In this document: positions 11,478 to 23,400 of the stretch, one piece after another
How the letters are laid out: every line of letters starts with the position of its first letter
Numbering within the stretch: position 1 is the first letter of the stretch
Assembly: GCF_041296385.1 (NCBI RefSeq)
Contig: NW_027184085.1
Span: forward strand, 55,457,109-55,521,108
Length of the DNA: 64,000 nt
Direction of reading: 5' to 3'
From: Aphelocoma coerulescens
Lineage: Eukaryota > Chordata > Aves > Passeriformes > Corvidae
Program-made: the position numbers and the translations under genes
The notes under the pieces: generated by a model
Told to the model about the DNA's origin: nothing
Databases searched by the model: none
The model's input: only the letters and a program-made list of their open reading frames with translations

Positions 11478-14400
11478 TGCATAATTATGGCATGATCAGT
11501 GTCAATGTCCCTAAGCACAGGTTTTTTAAATACCACTTCCTGGGCAGCCACAACCCTTTTAATGAGTTAAAAATGTAAAATAGGAAGCACAGGTCTAAAA
11601 CTGAGGAATGTGCCTCAAAATAAAGAGGGACAACTTGTCAAAAAGCTCTGTCAAAATAGCCTTCTCTTCAATACCAACCCTAAAGAGATCTAATGAGCCC
11701 AGGAAGCTAAGATAATTGTTCTGAATCAGCATTACTTTGAATCTAACAACCTCAACACAGCAAAGAAAAGTCTTCTCCTTAAGAAAGTCACAGTCTTCCA
11801 TGTCAATACACTGTACAGCAAGAATTCAGCATTCCCTTGGTCTGTCTGTCACATGTTTAACATTGTGTGTTGGCCAGCAGGTAACTGATAGCAATGATGG
11901 CTATCACGTCACAGTTTTACTGTGTGTAGCCTCAGAATCTGAAACGCTTATTTTCCTGGATTTTTATATAGACTACCTCAAGACAGAAATGAGGCAGAAG
12001 CAGTAAGAAGAACATTACTTGCAAAACAAAATAATATCCTTACTTGGTACTCATATGCTAATCTACTGTTCCATAAATCTTCCCTGCTGTTTCATGTGCC
12101 TATCAAACAAATGTCTGTAAGGTTATTTCCTGTTCCAGAGTAGCTGGTGAGTAGAGAATCTACCTGAGAGCAACACTTCCTCTCAGCTGAGGACAAAAGA
12201 AGGAGTAAAAAAATTCAGGAAGTGCTTCCGCTCACTACGCAAGGATTTCCTGTCTGCTAGCTAAAAGCTAGAAAGAAGGAACAGATGGCACCAAAGGAAC
12301 AAAAAGTGAGAAAGAATCTGCTGGTTTTCTGAGTTTTTGTACTCTCACTATTCCACTGGAAGCAGAGAGTACCATCTACAACAAGCTGCTACTGTTGATA
12401 AAGTCAACTCACACTGGTAAAATATCTACCATGGTGTATATGGTAGAAAAATCAAACCACTTAGAAAGATATCCACTTAGCTTTAAGAGTAGGTCTACTT
12501 TAATGGTCTCTCTACAACTGTATAATTTTTAATTTCTTCAGAGAAAAAGACATCATGACAGAGGTGTAAATCTGTGTATGAGAAAAGTACTGTTATAAAG
12601 AACCTAGGCAATCAAGAAAATTCCTTCTGAAATCCCCAGAATCTTAAAGTCCAAAATGAAAATGTGGGTTGCTCTTAACAACATAGACTAAATTGTACTC
12701 AGAGGTGTTTCTATTTCCAATATGTGAGTGGTAGCGAGTAATGCAACACCTTAACATATAAATAACAATGAGTAATTGCTGGATTGTTCTGTTACATATG
12801 GAAATCAAGTCTAAGACTAAAAAGTGATATAGTAAAATGGTAGAGATATGGTATCTCTATGTCAAAATATTTAGCTACAGAGAGGAAGTGGGAAAGAAGT
12901 GAATGAATACACAGCTTTTACAAAATTATCAGTGATCAAGCCTGATTGCTTTTCAACTACTTTGTGACAGTACAAATATTATTGTACAAAACTTCTTTTT
13001 ACCAGTAATACCAAGTCTGAGTCTGGTAGCACTGTGAGTGGTGGTCTAGACCATGTCTGGGGACCACACAAACCTCCAAAACTCAAGAAAATTTCACTCC
13101 TCAAAGTTGCTTCTGGGTCCTGATAGGAGATCATTAATTTCCAAGAAAAAGCTCTTTCACCAAGTAACTTCAAAAAGAACCAAGCTTTTTGTCTCATGGA
13201 AGCCACCAGACAGTAACAGCCCAGCTATTTAGAGTTTGTGTGCAAATTGGTTTAGAAAAACATTAAAAGTTATATCTAGCAGAAGAAAATGGAAATGAAA
13301 TAACTGGAAAGCTGTGGTTACTTCTCCTGTTTTACAAACTACTTATATTTACTGTTATTCCCATTACTTCATTCCTTTCAGACTTCTTTGTCTTCCACTT
13401 GTTATATGTAGGTGTTTTAGGAATAGGTCCCCTAGTAGTCAAGTGTGGGCAGAGAACCTTCTGTTCCACCTGTACTCCGGCTGCCCAGGTTGAAGCCAGC
13501 CCTTGTGCAGAGGCTGTGTAGCTACACCAGTGACCGAATATATGCTGATACACTGTGACCGTGACAAACACTCTCTCCCTCAGAAAGCCAGCTGAGCTAC
13601 CCAGTTTCCAGAGAGGGCTGGGCACACCCATCTGGCACAGGAATGGCAGCAGTTAAAATATTCTCTCACACATGCCCCTGGGTGGCTCCTCTGCCTTTCT
13701 TCCAGGGCCAGCTCTGATAAACTCTGATACTGCCAGGATAAGTGCTTCTGTGCACCTCTCATACAGCTGTGTAGGGATTTGCTTTGAGTAGCCCTACAAT
13801 TTTGGTAAACCTGCCTTCTAATAAAAGCAGTTAGCGTGGGTTTGAGCCATGGCCAGATTTTTTTTGCCTACACTTAGAGGACTCTACACTTAGACAGCCT
13901 ATTGAATCTATGTTATGCTATTTCATCTGTAGATAAAATATCTTTAAAAAGAGGGAGAATAGGACCAAAGTAAAAGAGTTTGCATGACACATTTCAGCTA
14001 CTTACCTGGGTTCAGTGCTATTTCAGGATGAAATTAATTTTATATGTCCAGAGGAACAGTTGATTTCAAGACCAATACCAAAAAAAATTGCCTGATCTCA
14101 TCTAAAGGCTATTTATCTTCTAATCATCTCCCTACTTTGCCTCTAGCCCCTAGTATTTCAAAATTTCTCTTGTGCTTGGAAGAATGCCTGCACCTATCAA
14201 GATGATTGGCCTGCAGACTGTATTTCCACTGCTCCTTGGGGAAGGAATTCAATCACACTCACTGGCTGTAGACACTCAGTTGCTACCACTGCTGACCTCA
14301 GCAGCTGTCATAATCTGCCTAATAAAATCAAAACAATTTTTATGTGAGAAAGCTTTGCAGTTAGACAGAGATGAAACATACCCTTATCAAGGTCTCCAAA

Positions 14401-15411
14401 TTAAATTTTCACATCATAATTCTTTAGACCCAGACCATTCCCTAGTAAATGTACTGGGCCAAACTAAATTTCTGAATGCACTGCTTAGAATTGTTTTTTT
14501 AGTACCATAAATATTAATTCTTTTGTTCCTCATGCCAAATCTTAGACACCTCAGATAAAAGTATAAAGTATGTTTCAGCTCGTCAATTATCTATAACAGA
14601 AAATTCTATGAAAATGCAAGAGAAAAGGCACAGTGAAGCACTTAGCAAAGCATCTGTTGTACAAAAAGTCCTCTTTTTACAATAGAATGGGATGCACAAC
14701 AAGTGAATATGTATTTCTGAAGTAACATTATGTCAAGAAACCATGCTAAGAGAAGTCACATGGCAAAGAGCAAGCAGTTCTGTAATCAAAGAACATGCTC
14801 TTAACAGCCTGTAGTGACGATAAACTGATGACAAAAAACCAGCCAGAAAACCCAGCCACAAAACTCCATGGGCCATGTTTAAGAAGAATAAACCATGATG
14901 TAAGGAAGACTGAAAGTGGCAGCACAATACAGTAGAAATTGTTTGATGACCAAAAAAACAAAAAGTCTAGGGGAAAGAGCAACACATTTCAAATGGAAAC
15001 TGGACATCGCGTTTGTGGAAAAAAAATTAATTTCTAAGGGGAAAAAAAAGAACTGAAATGAAACATATTAATTTCTAGTATGGAAATGTAAAGATGTGTA
15101 TGAATCTTGGGAGAAAGAATACAATTTGAAGGGCAGGAACAGGTGGAATAGCACAGAAAGTTAGTCCATATGGATGGAATTACATCCCCACTTAGAGCAA
15201 CTATGTTACAATTTACTTTAATAAGGGTTTGTACTGACCTAAGATGTGGTTTATCCTTGTTGCCTTAGCCAATCACCCCTCTTCCCTCTTCAGCCTCCCA
15301 CAAAAATTTAAACAAGAGGAAACGCAGTAAAGGAAGGAAAATTAAGAATGAAGTATCTGGAATGCGTCCCTAGAGTGGCAGCTCCTGTCACTTTTCATTC
15401 ATAGTGAATTC

Positions 15412-15452
15412 AAGGACTGAAATCAAAAGGACTGAAAATCAAAAGGACTGAT
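15412..15452. repeat. Short tandem repeat, about 15-16-bp unit
   Basis: The word AAGGACTGA occurs three times, separated by AATC-A-rich spacers, giving about 2.7 copies of a unit close to AAGGACTGAAAATCAA. This is a simple local duplication with no function indicated. Confidence 0.7.
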
Positions 15453-16865
15453 GGATGATTTTCAGGTTCATTTTCTTCTACTGAAACAAATCTATTAAAA
15501 AACATTGACAAGCATTTCAATTTGCCTACTTACGCAGCAAGGACTGTTAAATTTGTTTATGAGGTGCCTCAGACGTCAAAAAATTCTGAGTTCCCTTTCA
15601 GGATACACCAGGAATACTAATATCTGGGGAAAGTGAGGTAAAAGCTTTATCTGTAGTATAGCCTGTGCTCATCTCCTATCCATAAATTGTCTTTCAAGGA
15701 AGAAAAAGAAATTACAAAAATGAGAATGTTTTGGGCTGGTATTTCCCTTCTGCTTGGAATTTCAAGTAGATTCTCTGCTCCACTGCCGAAAGTGATAGAC
15801 TGCCTGTGTGACAAGGCCAGGGGGGAGCTGGCTTGGTCCTGCTGACATCACGGCTTTCCATGACTGCTGTAGTCACACTCCAGATCTCATGAATTGACAG
15901 CAGCTGTCAGAAGGACAAATTGTTGTTCTGGCTCTACAGACTTTCTCTACATGTAAAAGTTCCCAGTTTTACTAACATCAGCTTCTAAAGACGGAAATAT
16001 TGCCTTTACAGCTTTTGAGAACTTGTTCTTCTCTGGTGCCACTCTTAAGCACTATTGAATATGGAGTAGAATATTAGAATATACAGGTTGGTTTTGGTGG
16101 GGGTGTAAGACCCAGTTTCCTATAAGTATACAACACTGAAAGTAATGAGAATGCATGTTTGTGAATTTCAATGCATACTCCTCTGCAAAATGCTTACAGG
16201 CATGCCCTTTAATTCACAATTAGACCTCTTATGGCAAGAGCACAAGGTCTCACAACATTAAATTCAATATGTAAAATTACAGGGAAGTGAACAAAGTAAC
16301 AAAAGAAGTAGAGATTTTTTTTCCATTTGGCACTAAAGAATCTCTACCTACATTGCCCTAAGGAAACATTTTTTTCTTTAACATCAGCATGTGCTCTTCT
16401 ATTTTATTTGGTTGTATTTTTGGCATATGTAATCAGCCTTCTGACTTTTCTTGGTAGTACTTTTGAGAACTTACATATCTTTATTTCTTCACTTAGCCTT
16501 TTCAAACTCAAAATGGGCCTTTTATAATATACTTTTCTTCTGTAGGTGTTCATATTCTTAAAAAATATTTTGTTCTAAGACCTTCACATAAACAGATTAT
16601 CATGTTTTAGGATATGCTGACATGGAGCAGCAGCACTAATTATCCTAAATTCTGCAGTGTCTCACCTTCCATTGTTGCTCATTAAGTCACTGTTAAGATA
16701 TTATGTGAAGAAAACCAGCTCCTCAACAGACTGATGTATACAAAACCAACCAGAGAGAAATTGGAGAGAAGAGTAACATAAACACATTTAGCACAATTCT
16801 CCATTTCATTAAAAGATTCTGCAGCAAACTATTTCTATGTACATATAAGTACTTCCATTATAAGC

Positions 16866-16879
16866 CTCTCTCTCTCTCT
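16866..16879. repeat. (CT)7 microsatellite
   Basis: Seven perfect CT units. Short; included for completeness. Confidence 0.85.
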
Positions 16880-17152
16880 TTTCTGTTCTATCTTTTTCCA
16901 GACAATCCCAGAACTGCAGCTTTGTTAAATACAAAGACATATTTAAAACTTTCTTTCTGTTTTCCATCTGGAATTCAGTCTCAATTCAATATGGAGGCAC
17001 ATTGCATGGTCATTAATTGTGTTTGCATAGTAGCATTCTGTAGTTGGGATGCTAGCATCTGCACAGTATATGTATAGCTCATGTTAAGGTTAGTTATGTT
17101 GATTTTCACATAGGAAGCTCAGGCTCTCTAAGAAGGGAGTATGTCACTCTTG

Positions 17153-17158
17153 GGTTTC
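17153..17158. repeat. Target site duplication, left copy
   Basis: GGTTTC directly precedes the TG end of the LTR at 17159 and is repeated exactly after its CA end at 17449-17454. A 6-bp duplication is the size made by class II (beta/alpha-like) retroviral integrases. Confidence 0.9.
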
Positions 17159-17448
17159 TGTTGCAGCGGGGATTTCTGCAACATGTATAGACAGCAAGGC
17201 CCGTAGAAAAGAAATAGGGACCAATTCTTGGTAGATGTTTCAGAGATCTTTGTTCTCCAGCCACATGGCCGGGGTCCAGCTGAAGAACCCTTAATCATGG
17301 GACCACCAGGGTCCTTCCCGGGCTGGGGAACACGAAACAGCCAATGGGGAACAGGATTGACCAGGGAGTAGGGAAACCCCGCAGACCGTGCCTCTACTCC
17401 AGAGTGCCCTCCCCCTGGACCCCACGCCAGGGGGGAGGAACCCCAACA
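17159..17448 (-). mobile_element. Solo LTR of an endogenous retrovirus, 290 bp
   Basis: The element begins TGTTGCAGCG on the plus strand and ends CCCCAACA. Read on the minus strand it therefore runs from TGTTGGGGTTCC to CGCTGCAACA, with the TG...CA ends and inverted terminal bases (TGTTG/CAACA) expected of a retroviral LTR. It is GC-rich in an AT-rich setting and is flanked by a perfect 6-bp duplication, GGTTTC. No internal viral sequence is attached on either side, so it is a solo LTR formed by recombination between the two LTRs of a provirus. I place it on the minus strand because the GC-rich, promoter-like part would then come first and the end resembles U5 ends known from passerine ERVs (from memory, not checked). 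No AATAAA is visible on that strand. Confidence 0.88.
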
Positions 17449-17454
17449 GGTTTC
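17449..17454. repeat. Target site duplication, right copy
   Basis: GGTTTC, identical to 17153-17158, directly follows the CA end of the solo LTR. Confidence 0.9.
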
Positions 17455-19775
17455 CTTCTACTTTCCTCTGTTATCGCAATTTCACATTAGGTCCTTTCTA
17501 AACACTCACTTTCACACCAATCCAAAAAAAGCAACTATTTTCCTTTGAAAGTACTTGCAATTACAGGATGATAAACGATAACACAGACCAATTAGGTTTT
17601 TAGGAGGTGAAAAATAAAGCATTTTCTGTACTGCAATACACCACTCCACAGGAATCCATGTTATTTCCCACTCATCTCTCATCATCTGTGATTAGGGCCC
17701 TTACACTGAAGACCCCCACCAAGCAAACCTTGCAATGTTTGTAGTAATAGTAATTAGTCAACATTTAGCACTCAAACAGCACTTCTCACCTGTACATCTT
17801 GAAGTGTTGTGAACAAGATGCAGGAGCAAGCTCAGACAAGCTTGAGGCTAACACTGAGGTTAGGTGAAAATCGAGACACTGGCTGCTTACCTTCGGGCAG
17901 CTCTAAGTCTCTTGTTATGTCTACACCACTAGATGAAAGAAGGACCAGCACTGCTCAGTGGTGCTGAAGCCAAGTGTCAAGTGGTGCTAAAGCTAGTGTT
18001 GATGCTGTTTTAGCGCTTGCCACCCATGGAAGAGATTATCTGTGATGGAAGCCATTTTAGTGGTTCAATACAGAGCCAGGGGGTCAATTAACAATGAAAT
18101 TTTGTGGATAATGACAGCAGCATTGTTGCAACAGATTGCTTGGACTTCTTCATTAGTGGTGTTTATGCATTCTCTTCTGATATTTTTCAGTTGACATAGC
18201 TGCTCCTACTTATAACCTAGAAGCCTACTTGTCCCTACTGATAATCTCCAGACTCCAAATGACAAAACCACTTATTCACCTATTATAATTTATTTTAAAG
18301 ATAAAAGAAAAAATTTTCTCACTTCCTAAGTGCCTTTCCAATATTCAGATTCCTTTGTCTGGGAAAAACTCATCTCTACTGCAATGCGGAAGGGAGCAAC
18401 CAAATAACATTTTAGAAAATGGTTAAAAAATTCTCCAAGGGAAAAGAAATAAAGATATTCCAAATTGTTCAAGAATTTTCAGCATCTTAATGAAGTCACA
18501 CTCTGTAGTGTAACAAAATGCAGAGGATTCTGGGTGCTCATACTATATTACAGGATAAGAAGTTTTGCTAAATCTATCATGTCAGTTATTTAGACAAAAT
18601 TGCATCATTAAGGTTCAGGATCTCCTTCCAAGTATGTCATGAGTAACACATGAGATGAAATTAGACAAATATATTGCTGGTTATGATTCTGTTTACTTTC
18701 TTAGCAAAGCAATTAACTCCACCTCTAAATGCAGTAACAACCATGAAATTATTTACTGGCCTTGTCCTCTGTTTTACCAGGTTATACACCATGTTTGTTT
18801 CTGTTAACCAGAAAATTATAACATTGTAATTTTTTATATTAACCTTCATTTTTCTTGCTGAGTTCACAGTAAGGAAACTATCAATAATAAATTCTTCTGT
18901 TCTGTTAAAAGTAGGTGATGTTCTGATACCCTATAGCTCAGCTCTCATAGCAATAAGCCTTTTTTAGTTAGACTTGTAAGTTTATTAATCAGACTCATGC
19001 ATGAAGCAAAGCCAAAAGGCACCATTTTGACATCTCTGCATATGACAACAGTTTGAGACATTGTGCGTGGGAGACAGAGGGTCACAGGTACAGTACTGCT
19101 AGCTTTGTGGACTAAAAAAACTCTTGGTATTCCACAAAGAGATATGACTGTTTAATATTCTGCTCCAGTGCTTATACTGCTGTTAGCTACAGGGAGTCGC
19201 TATTAACTGTTTTCACACACAGAAGAAAGTAATTTAGATTACAAAGATTTTTGGCATTGCTACAGTTGGTACAAAGTAATTGCAGTTTCTTTATTTCCCC
19301 TTTTCTTTTCTAGAAGTGAAAGACTGAAGAACATTCATAAAAATGCATGTTCCTGCTGAGCTGCTCCTGAAGGCAACAGGGGGAAAAGAGCAAGATTTAA
19401 TGGTTATTAGTATGAACTGATATTCTTAAGTAAAGGACTGAGAAAAAAAGTAATTCCACAACTTCCAAAATACTTTGCATAAAGATGACTACCTCTTTAA
19501 TAACAGAAAATATGCAATAAGTAAACTTTGAAAGAATTGCCCATTACTAAGCCCTCACAAATTCAAACTCCTTATTCTTAAGAACGAATTTTTTAACCTG
19601 TAACATTACATTCAGCTTTCTAATGCTTTGCTGTGTAGTCCAACAAATCTATTTGTTCTTTTGACACTCATTGACTATTACATCTGACTGATTCGGGGTT
19701 TCTTTTTTAGATGAGGGGTCTTTAAAATGTACATAGGTGCTTTTAGTTTGAAAAAGGTCCCAAGCTGGACAATCT

Positions 19776-19854
19776 TTATTATTGTTATTTTGGTTGTTCT
19801 GTTCCTTGTCTGCTGTTTTGTTGTTTTGTTTTTTGGTTGTTTGTTGTTTTTTTT
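19776..19854. repeat. T/G-rich low-complexity tract
   Basis: An irregular run of TTG, TTTTG and TTTGG words without a fixed period, ending in a T8 run. Similar tracts occur at 29622 and, on the other strand, at 46287. Confidence 0.75.
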
Positions 19855-20401
19855 AACATCTCTTCATTTACTAGCATTGTAGCATTCATTTTGACTTTTC
19901 TAATTATCCAATAGGGCACACTTACCTGCTTTTGGTAGAATCTTCTAGTTAAAAGAAGCAGCCGCATCTTAGGGATCTATGAAAGGGAAAATGCAAAAGT
20001 CAGGTAAAACAATTAAATGTTCAGATCTCATGAGTCTACAAAACAATGTGAGAGATCTTAATAGAAAATAGGTTTTGACACCTTTGAGATTTCAAATATA
20101 ATTAGATGATTTATGTTTCACCTGAACTCAAAAAATAAATTAAACTTTGTTCCTTTTTTATTTTATACTAAATATTTCATGTCTTGGTCAGAAAGATCTT
20201 CTTAGTACTCAATAATTTGATAGCATCCGTTTTGGTGGGATAGTGTCAATGCAGCCCATTAAACTGTGCACACGGTTATAACAAAGAGTAGAATTATTAC
20301 AGAATTCTTCAAATCAGTCTGAAATAAGGGTAAGAATCTTCTATCAGTGGTTAGGCAAATGTCTATCAAGAAGCAAGTCTTCCATACAACAGAAACTGAT
20401 A

Positions 20402-20442
20402 TAACACAAACAAAAGGAGTTGTAACACAACCAAAGGTGTTG
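20402..20442. repeat. 20-bp imperfect tandem duplication
   Basis: Two adjacent copies, each starting TAACACAA and ending in GTTG, differ by a one-base length change and a few substitutions. This is a local slippage product. Confidence 0.6.
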
Positions 20443-20986
20443 ATACCTTTTTAGGAACTAGGGTCCATGATACAATATTTTATATTCTATCAAATATTTT
20501 CAAAACATCAATGGTTAAGCAACCAACTATTTAAATAATTCTTCAGGTTTATTTAAAGTAAAAACTTCTTTAATTCCTTTTCATGTCTATGACCTCTCAA
20601 TATCTCTGCTACCTATGTGAACCTTGTCTAAGCCATTACAGTGTATTTTGTCCACTCATATTAAATCTAATTAAAGAGCTGCCTTTTTGAGCCATGGCCC
20701 TGGGCTTTTTCCATGAACAAAAGCATATTTTAAACCTCCAACTAAAGATGAAACATGATAGAGCTACCAGAGTGACAACTCTTATTTCAGTGTTTAATTC
20801 CATTTTTTAATTGATTCAGTCTTTAGGTGTAAGCATGTTTTGTAATTTGCTTTCTTAGAGTTAAAGAAATTATGCTATCTAGGATGCAATTATTTTCACC
20901 TTTATAATCCTTGTATTCCATTTCCACAACCCTAAATTGACATTGCCAAAATCCTTCTGTTCTTTTGACATGAAATTTCTGGTTGA

Positions 20987-21044
20987 AAACCCTGATCTAA
21001 ATTATCAGTGCAATGAAACCCTGATCTGAATGATCAATGCAATG
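20987..21044. repeat. 29-bp tandem duplication, two copies
   Basis: Two adjacent 29-bp units begin AAACCCTGATCT and end GCAATG, matching at 26 of 29 positions. It lies just upstream of the CR1 copy at 21078 but is not part of it. Confidence 0.8.
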
Positions 21045-21077
21045 ACACAAGCAACATTTTAAAGAATCCCAAAATAT

Positions 21078-21350
21078 ATCATAGAATGGCCTGTGTGGAC
21101 AGGGACATTTTGCACTAGACCAGATTGCTCAAAGCTCCATCCAACCTGGCCTTAAACCCTTGCAGTGATGGGACATCCACAACTTCTCTGGGCAACCTGT
21201 TGCAGTACCCCACCACCCTCACATTAAAGAATTTTTTCCTATTATCTAATCTAAACCTACTGTCTTTCAGTTTGAAAACGTTCCTCCTTGTCCTGTCACT
21301 ACATGCTCTTGTAAATAATTCCTCCCCAGCTATCTTTTAGGCTTCCTCCA
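21078..21350 (-). mobile_element. CR1 LINE, 5'-truncated, minus strand
   Basis: Only one tail unit (ATCATAGAAT) remains at the left end. The sequence then jumps almost directly to the GACAGGGACA...CACTAGACCAG part of the 3' UTR. Compared with the family pattern, about 50-60 bp including the GGGACCTTAAAGATCATCTAG block is missing, so there is an internal deletion. Further right it follows the usual 3' UTR and ORF2 end (GTTGCTCAAAG, CTCTGGGCAACCTGTT, CTTGTCCTGTCACTACATG). The match is lost near 21350. There is no coding potential. Confidence 0.92.
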
Positions 21351-21804
21351 GGTACATCCCTTGCATATCCGTCTTACTAAACACAGTTGATGAGCATAAG
21401 CATAACATGTGACATAAAGCAAATAATTGCTATTTGTATAAAGTGTATTAGAAATGTGTATTAGAAAACAAATGGGGAAAACAGTTCCTCAGAATATTAT
21501 AGATAACTGTGGCATCTAGGACATCTGCATTTAGAGTCAGGCTAGGGTTCCCATTTAATTGGGTCTGTGAGACCAGGCACACAGAATGCAGCCGGTAACT
21601 TTGTGGGTAAAAGACATGAATAGCCTGCCTCTGAGGACAGCCACCATATCTCTTCTACAAAGCTCTCCTAATCAAAGGAAAAAGGTAGAAGTGGGCTTGG
21701 AAATATGCAAAACATTCATAATTTTCGGTATTAAAATGATGTTTGAATCTTCCAAAATCATCTGAGCCCCAGCTAGAGCTAAACAGTTCTAAGAACTTTG
21801 CATA
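21351..21804. other. Spacer between two CR1 copies
   Basis: About 450 bp of AT-rich DNA with no gene and no recognisable repeat, separating two CR1 copies in the same orientation. Confidence 0.6.
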
Positions 21805-22395
21805 GAATTAGAGTATCAGAGAATTATAGACCGGTCTGGGTTGGATAGGCCTTTAAAGGTTGTCTAGCCCAACCCCCCTGACATGTCCCAAGTAGATCAG
21901 GTTGTTCAGAGCCCCATCCACCCTGACTTTGAATGTTGCCAGGGTGGGGCACCTCCCAACTTCCTGGGCAACCCGTGCCAGTGTTTCAGCACTCTCCTCG
22001 TAAACACTTTCTTCTTTATGTCTAATTTGAATCTAACATCTTTTAATTTAAAACCACTAACACTTTTCCCAATGCTACAGGCTCTTCTTCAGAACAATCT
22101 CAGTTCTGTCAGCCTTTCCTCCCAAGAAAGGTGTCCCAGCCTTCTGGTCATTGTCCTGGCTCTCCTCTGGATGTGCTCCAACATCTCCACATCTTTCTTG
22201 TGTTGGGGGCCCCAAACCTGGATGCAGTATTCGAGGTGGGGTCTCATGAGAGCAGAGCATAGACACAGAATCACCTCCATTACCCTGCTGCCCACCCTGC
22301 TCTTGATGCAGCCCAGGATGCAGTTGGCTTTCTGGGCTGCGAGTGCTCACTGCTGGCTCATATCCAGGCAGCAAGACCATTCCTCATCAAACATG
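21805..22395 (-). mobile_element. CR1 LINE, 5'-truncated, minus strand
   Basis: The left end has a degenerate tail (GTATCAGAGAATTATAGA), then a diverged GGTTGGATAGGCCTTTAAAGG block and CCAACCCCCCTGACATG. The rest is the standard CR1 3' UTR followed by the C-terminal part of ORF2. Homology is clear up to a part matching ATGAGCCAGCAGTG on the minus strand and fades at about 22380-22395. The long plus-strand ORF across it (21883-22575) is an antisense reading of the LINE and not a gene. Confidence 0.93.
22089..22395 (-). pseudogene. CR1 ORF2 C-terminal remnant
   Basis: On the minus strand this segment encodes the part of CR1 ORF2 that follows the reverse-transcriptase catalytic core. The readable frame holds the family landmarks RPHLEYCIQVWGPQHKKD and MLEHIQRRA, then a WEERLTELRLF-like segment. 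In an active LINE this protein primes reverse transcription at the target site. Here the N-terminal endonuclease and the catalytic RT motifs are absent because of 5' truncation, and the frame is broken on both sides, so the remnant is dead. Confidence 0.85.
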
Positions 22396-23400
22396 TTGTG
22401 CCAACAGGTGTTACCTTTCTGCAGGCCTGCCAGCCCTACAGGGCCACTGGGGAGGACTCAACTGGCACCACTATCAAAGACATCAGCTGCACTGGGACCT
22501 TCTTCAACTTCACTCTCTGGATTAAACCCAGTGTTGTACCATTCTCCTGCATGTCTCAGACACAGAGGAATTTGAATGGCAGGTACTATTCTCCTTCCTG
22601 CCTTGAGTCACCAGCCCATAGGTTAAAAGCACACCGCCGCTCACTATTGTGCCTACTAATGCTCACTCTGGCAGAGTCAGTCTCACTGCTGACACTCCAC
22701 TATTTGCTTTCTAGCCTAGGGAGCCCCAGCCAGCCTGCTGCACCAGCTGAGAGCCTATTCAACCACCAGTTAGAAGAAGTTGTAGAAAGGGACTGGTGGA
22801 AGGCCAGATATTATAAACACCTGTAAACCTCCATGCAATGCCAGTTATTGCAGTCCCCATTTTTATTGCACAAATGCATTTTTTTAAGCAATAGTAACAT
22901 ATACCCTGCAAAGCCAATGCATCTACATGAAAAAGCCTATCTTGCTTAGGTGCAACCCTAGCTTCAGCATAAGTGCCAAGAAAATTAGCTCTAACACAAC
23001 TACTCTGAGCCCTTGGTTAGTTTGTCTGGAAGGGCCAGCACCTAAGGGAATGATTTGTTGGTGGGGTTCTGTCTGCTGGACTCTGGCACCAGGAACACAA
23101 GGGATAGAACATGGCTGAGAAACTCAGAATAGCTGCTGGCGTCCACACTGCTGTCTCCAGATCCTGTAACAGCAGAACCTGAAATCTTCTGTCTCTCTCA
23201 TTTATAGCTGTTCAAGGCCTCCATAGAGTGCATCGGTCTCCTGATAATCCACATTATTGTATCCAATATCTTCTGCTTGTCTGATCCTGGATGTGGCAAG
23301 AAGGAAAGGAGCTGTGAAGGCATCACTGATCAGACGTCCTCTTGGCTTGTTCTTCTAACTTTTAACCCCTGACTGCCTACCCCCAGCTGCTAGCTGGGTC
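22396..23400. other. GC-richer unclassified region
   Basis: Right of the CR1 break the base composition stays higher in GC for about 1 kb. A plus-strand ORF of 142 codons (22398-22826) begins at the repeat edge. Its product contains several Cys and Leu residues but no motif I recognise. No tail, TG...CA ends or target duplication is visible. It could be an old unknown repeat, a decayed retroviral piece or a GC-rich unique block; I cannot tell. Confidence 0.4.

Larger units (their letters stand above)
10863..17152. other. Unique AT-rich noncoding DNA
   Basis: No gene recognised. A 112-codon plus-strand ORF (14172-14510) and a 99-codon minus-strand ORF (13332-13631) show no known motif. Local features are a 7-bp stem hairpin near 11452, a cluster of GGAA/TTCC words at 12127-12262, a GC-richer patch at 13420-13780 that I cannot classify, a 15-16-bp tandem repeat at 15412, and (CT)7 at 16866. 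Confidence 0.65.
17455..21077. other. Unique AT-rich noncoding DNA
   Basis: No gene or transposon recognised. It contains a T/G-rich low-complexity tract (19776-19854), a 20-bp tandem duplication (20402-20442) and a 29-bp tandem duplication (20987-21044). Confidence 0.65.

Noticed and set aside
13420..13780. GC-richer patch with overlapping minus-strand ORFs
   Set aside because: No LTR ends, tail, splice pair or protein motif could be supported.
14172..14510. 112-codon plus-strand ORF
   Set aside because: No motif and no context; lengths like this are expected by chance in 64 kb.
21883..22575. Longest ORF in the window, 230 codons, plus strand
   Set aside because: It reads antisense through a CR1 copy (21805-22395) and runs into the GC-rich flank. 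GC-rich antisense LINE sequence readily gives long open frames.
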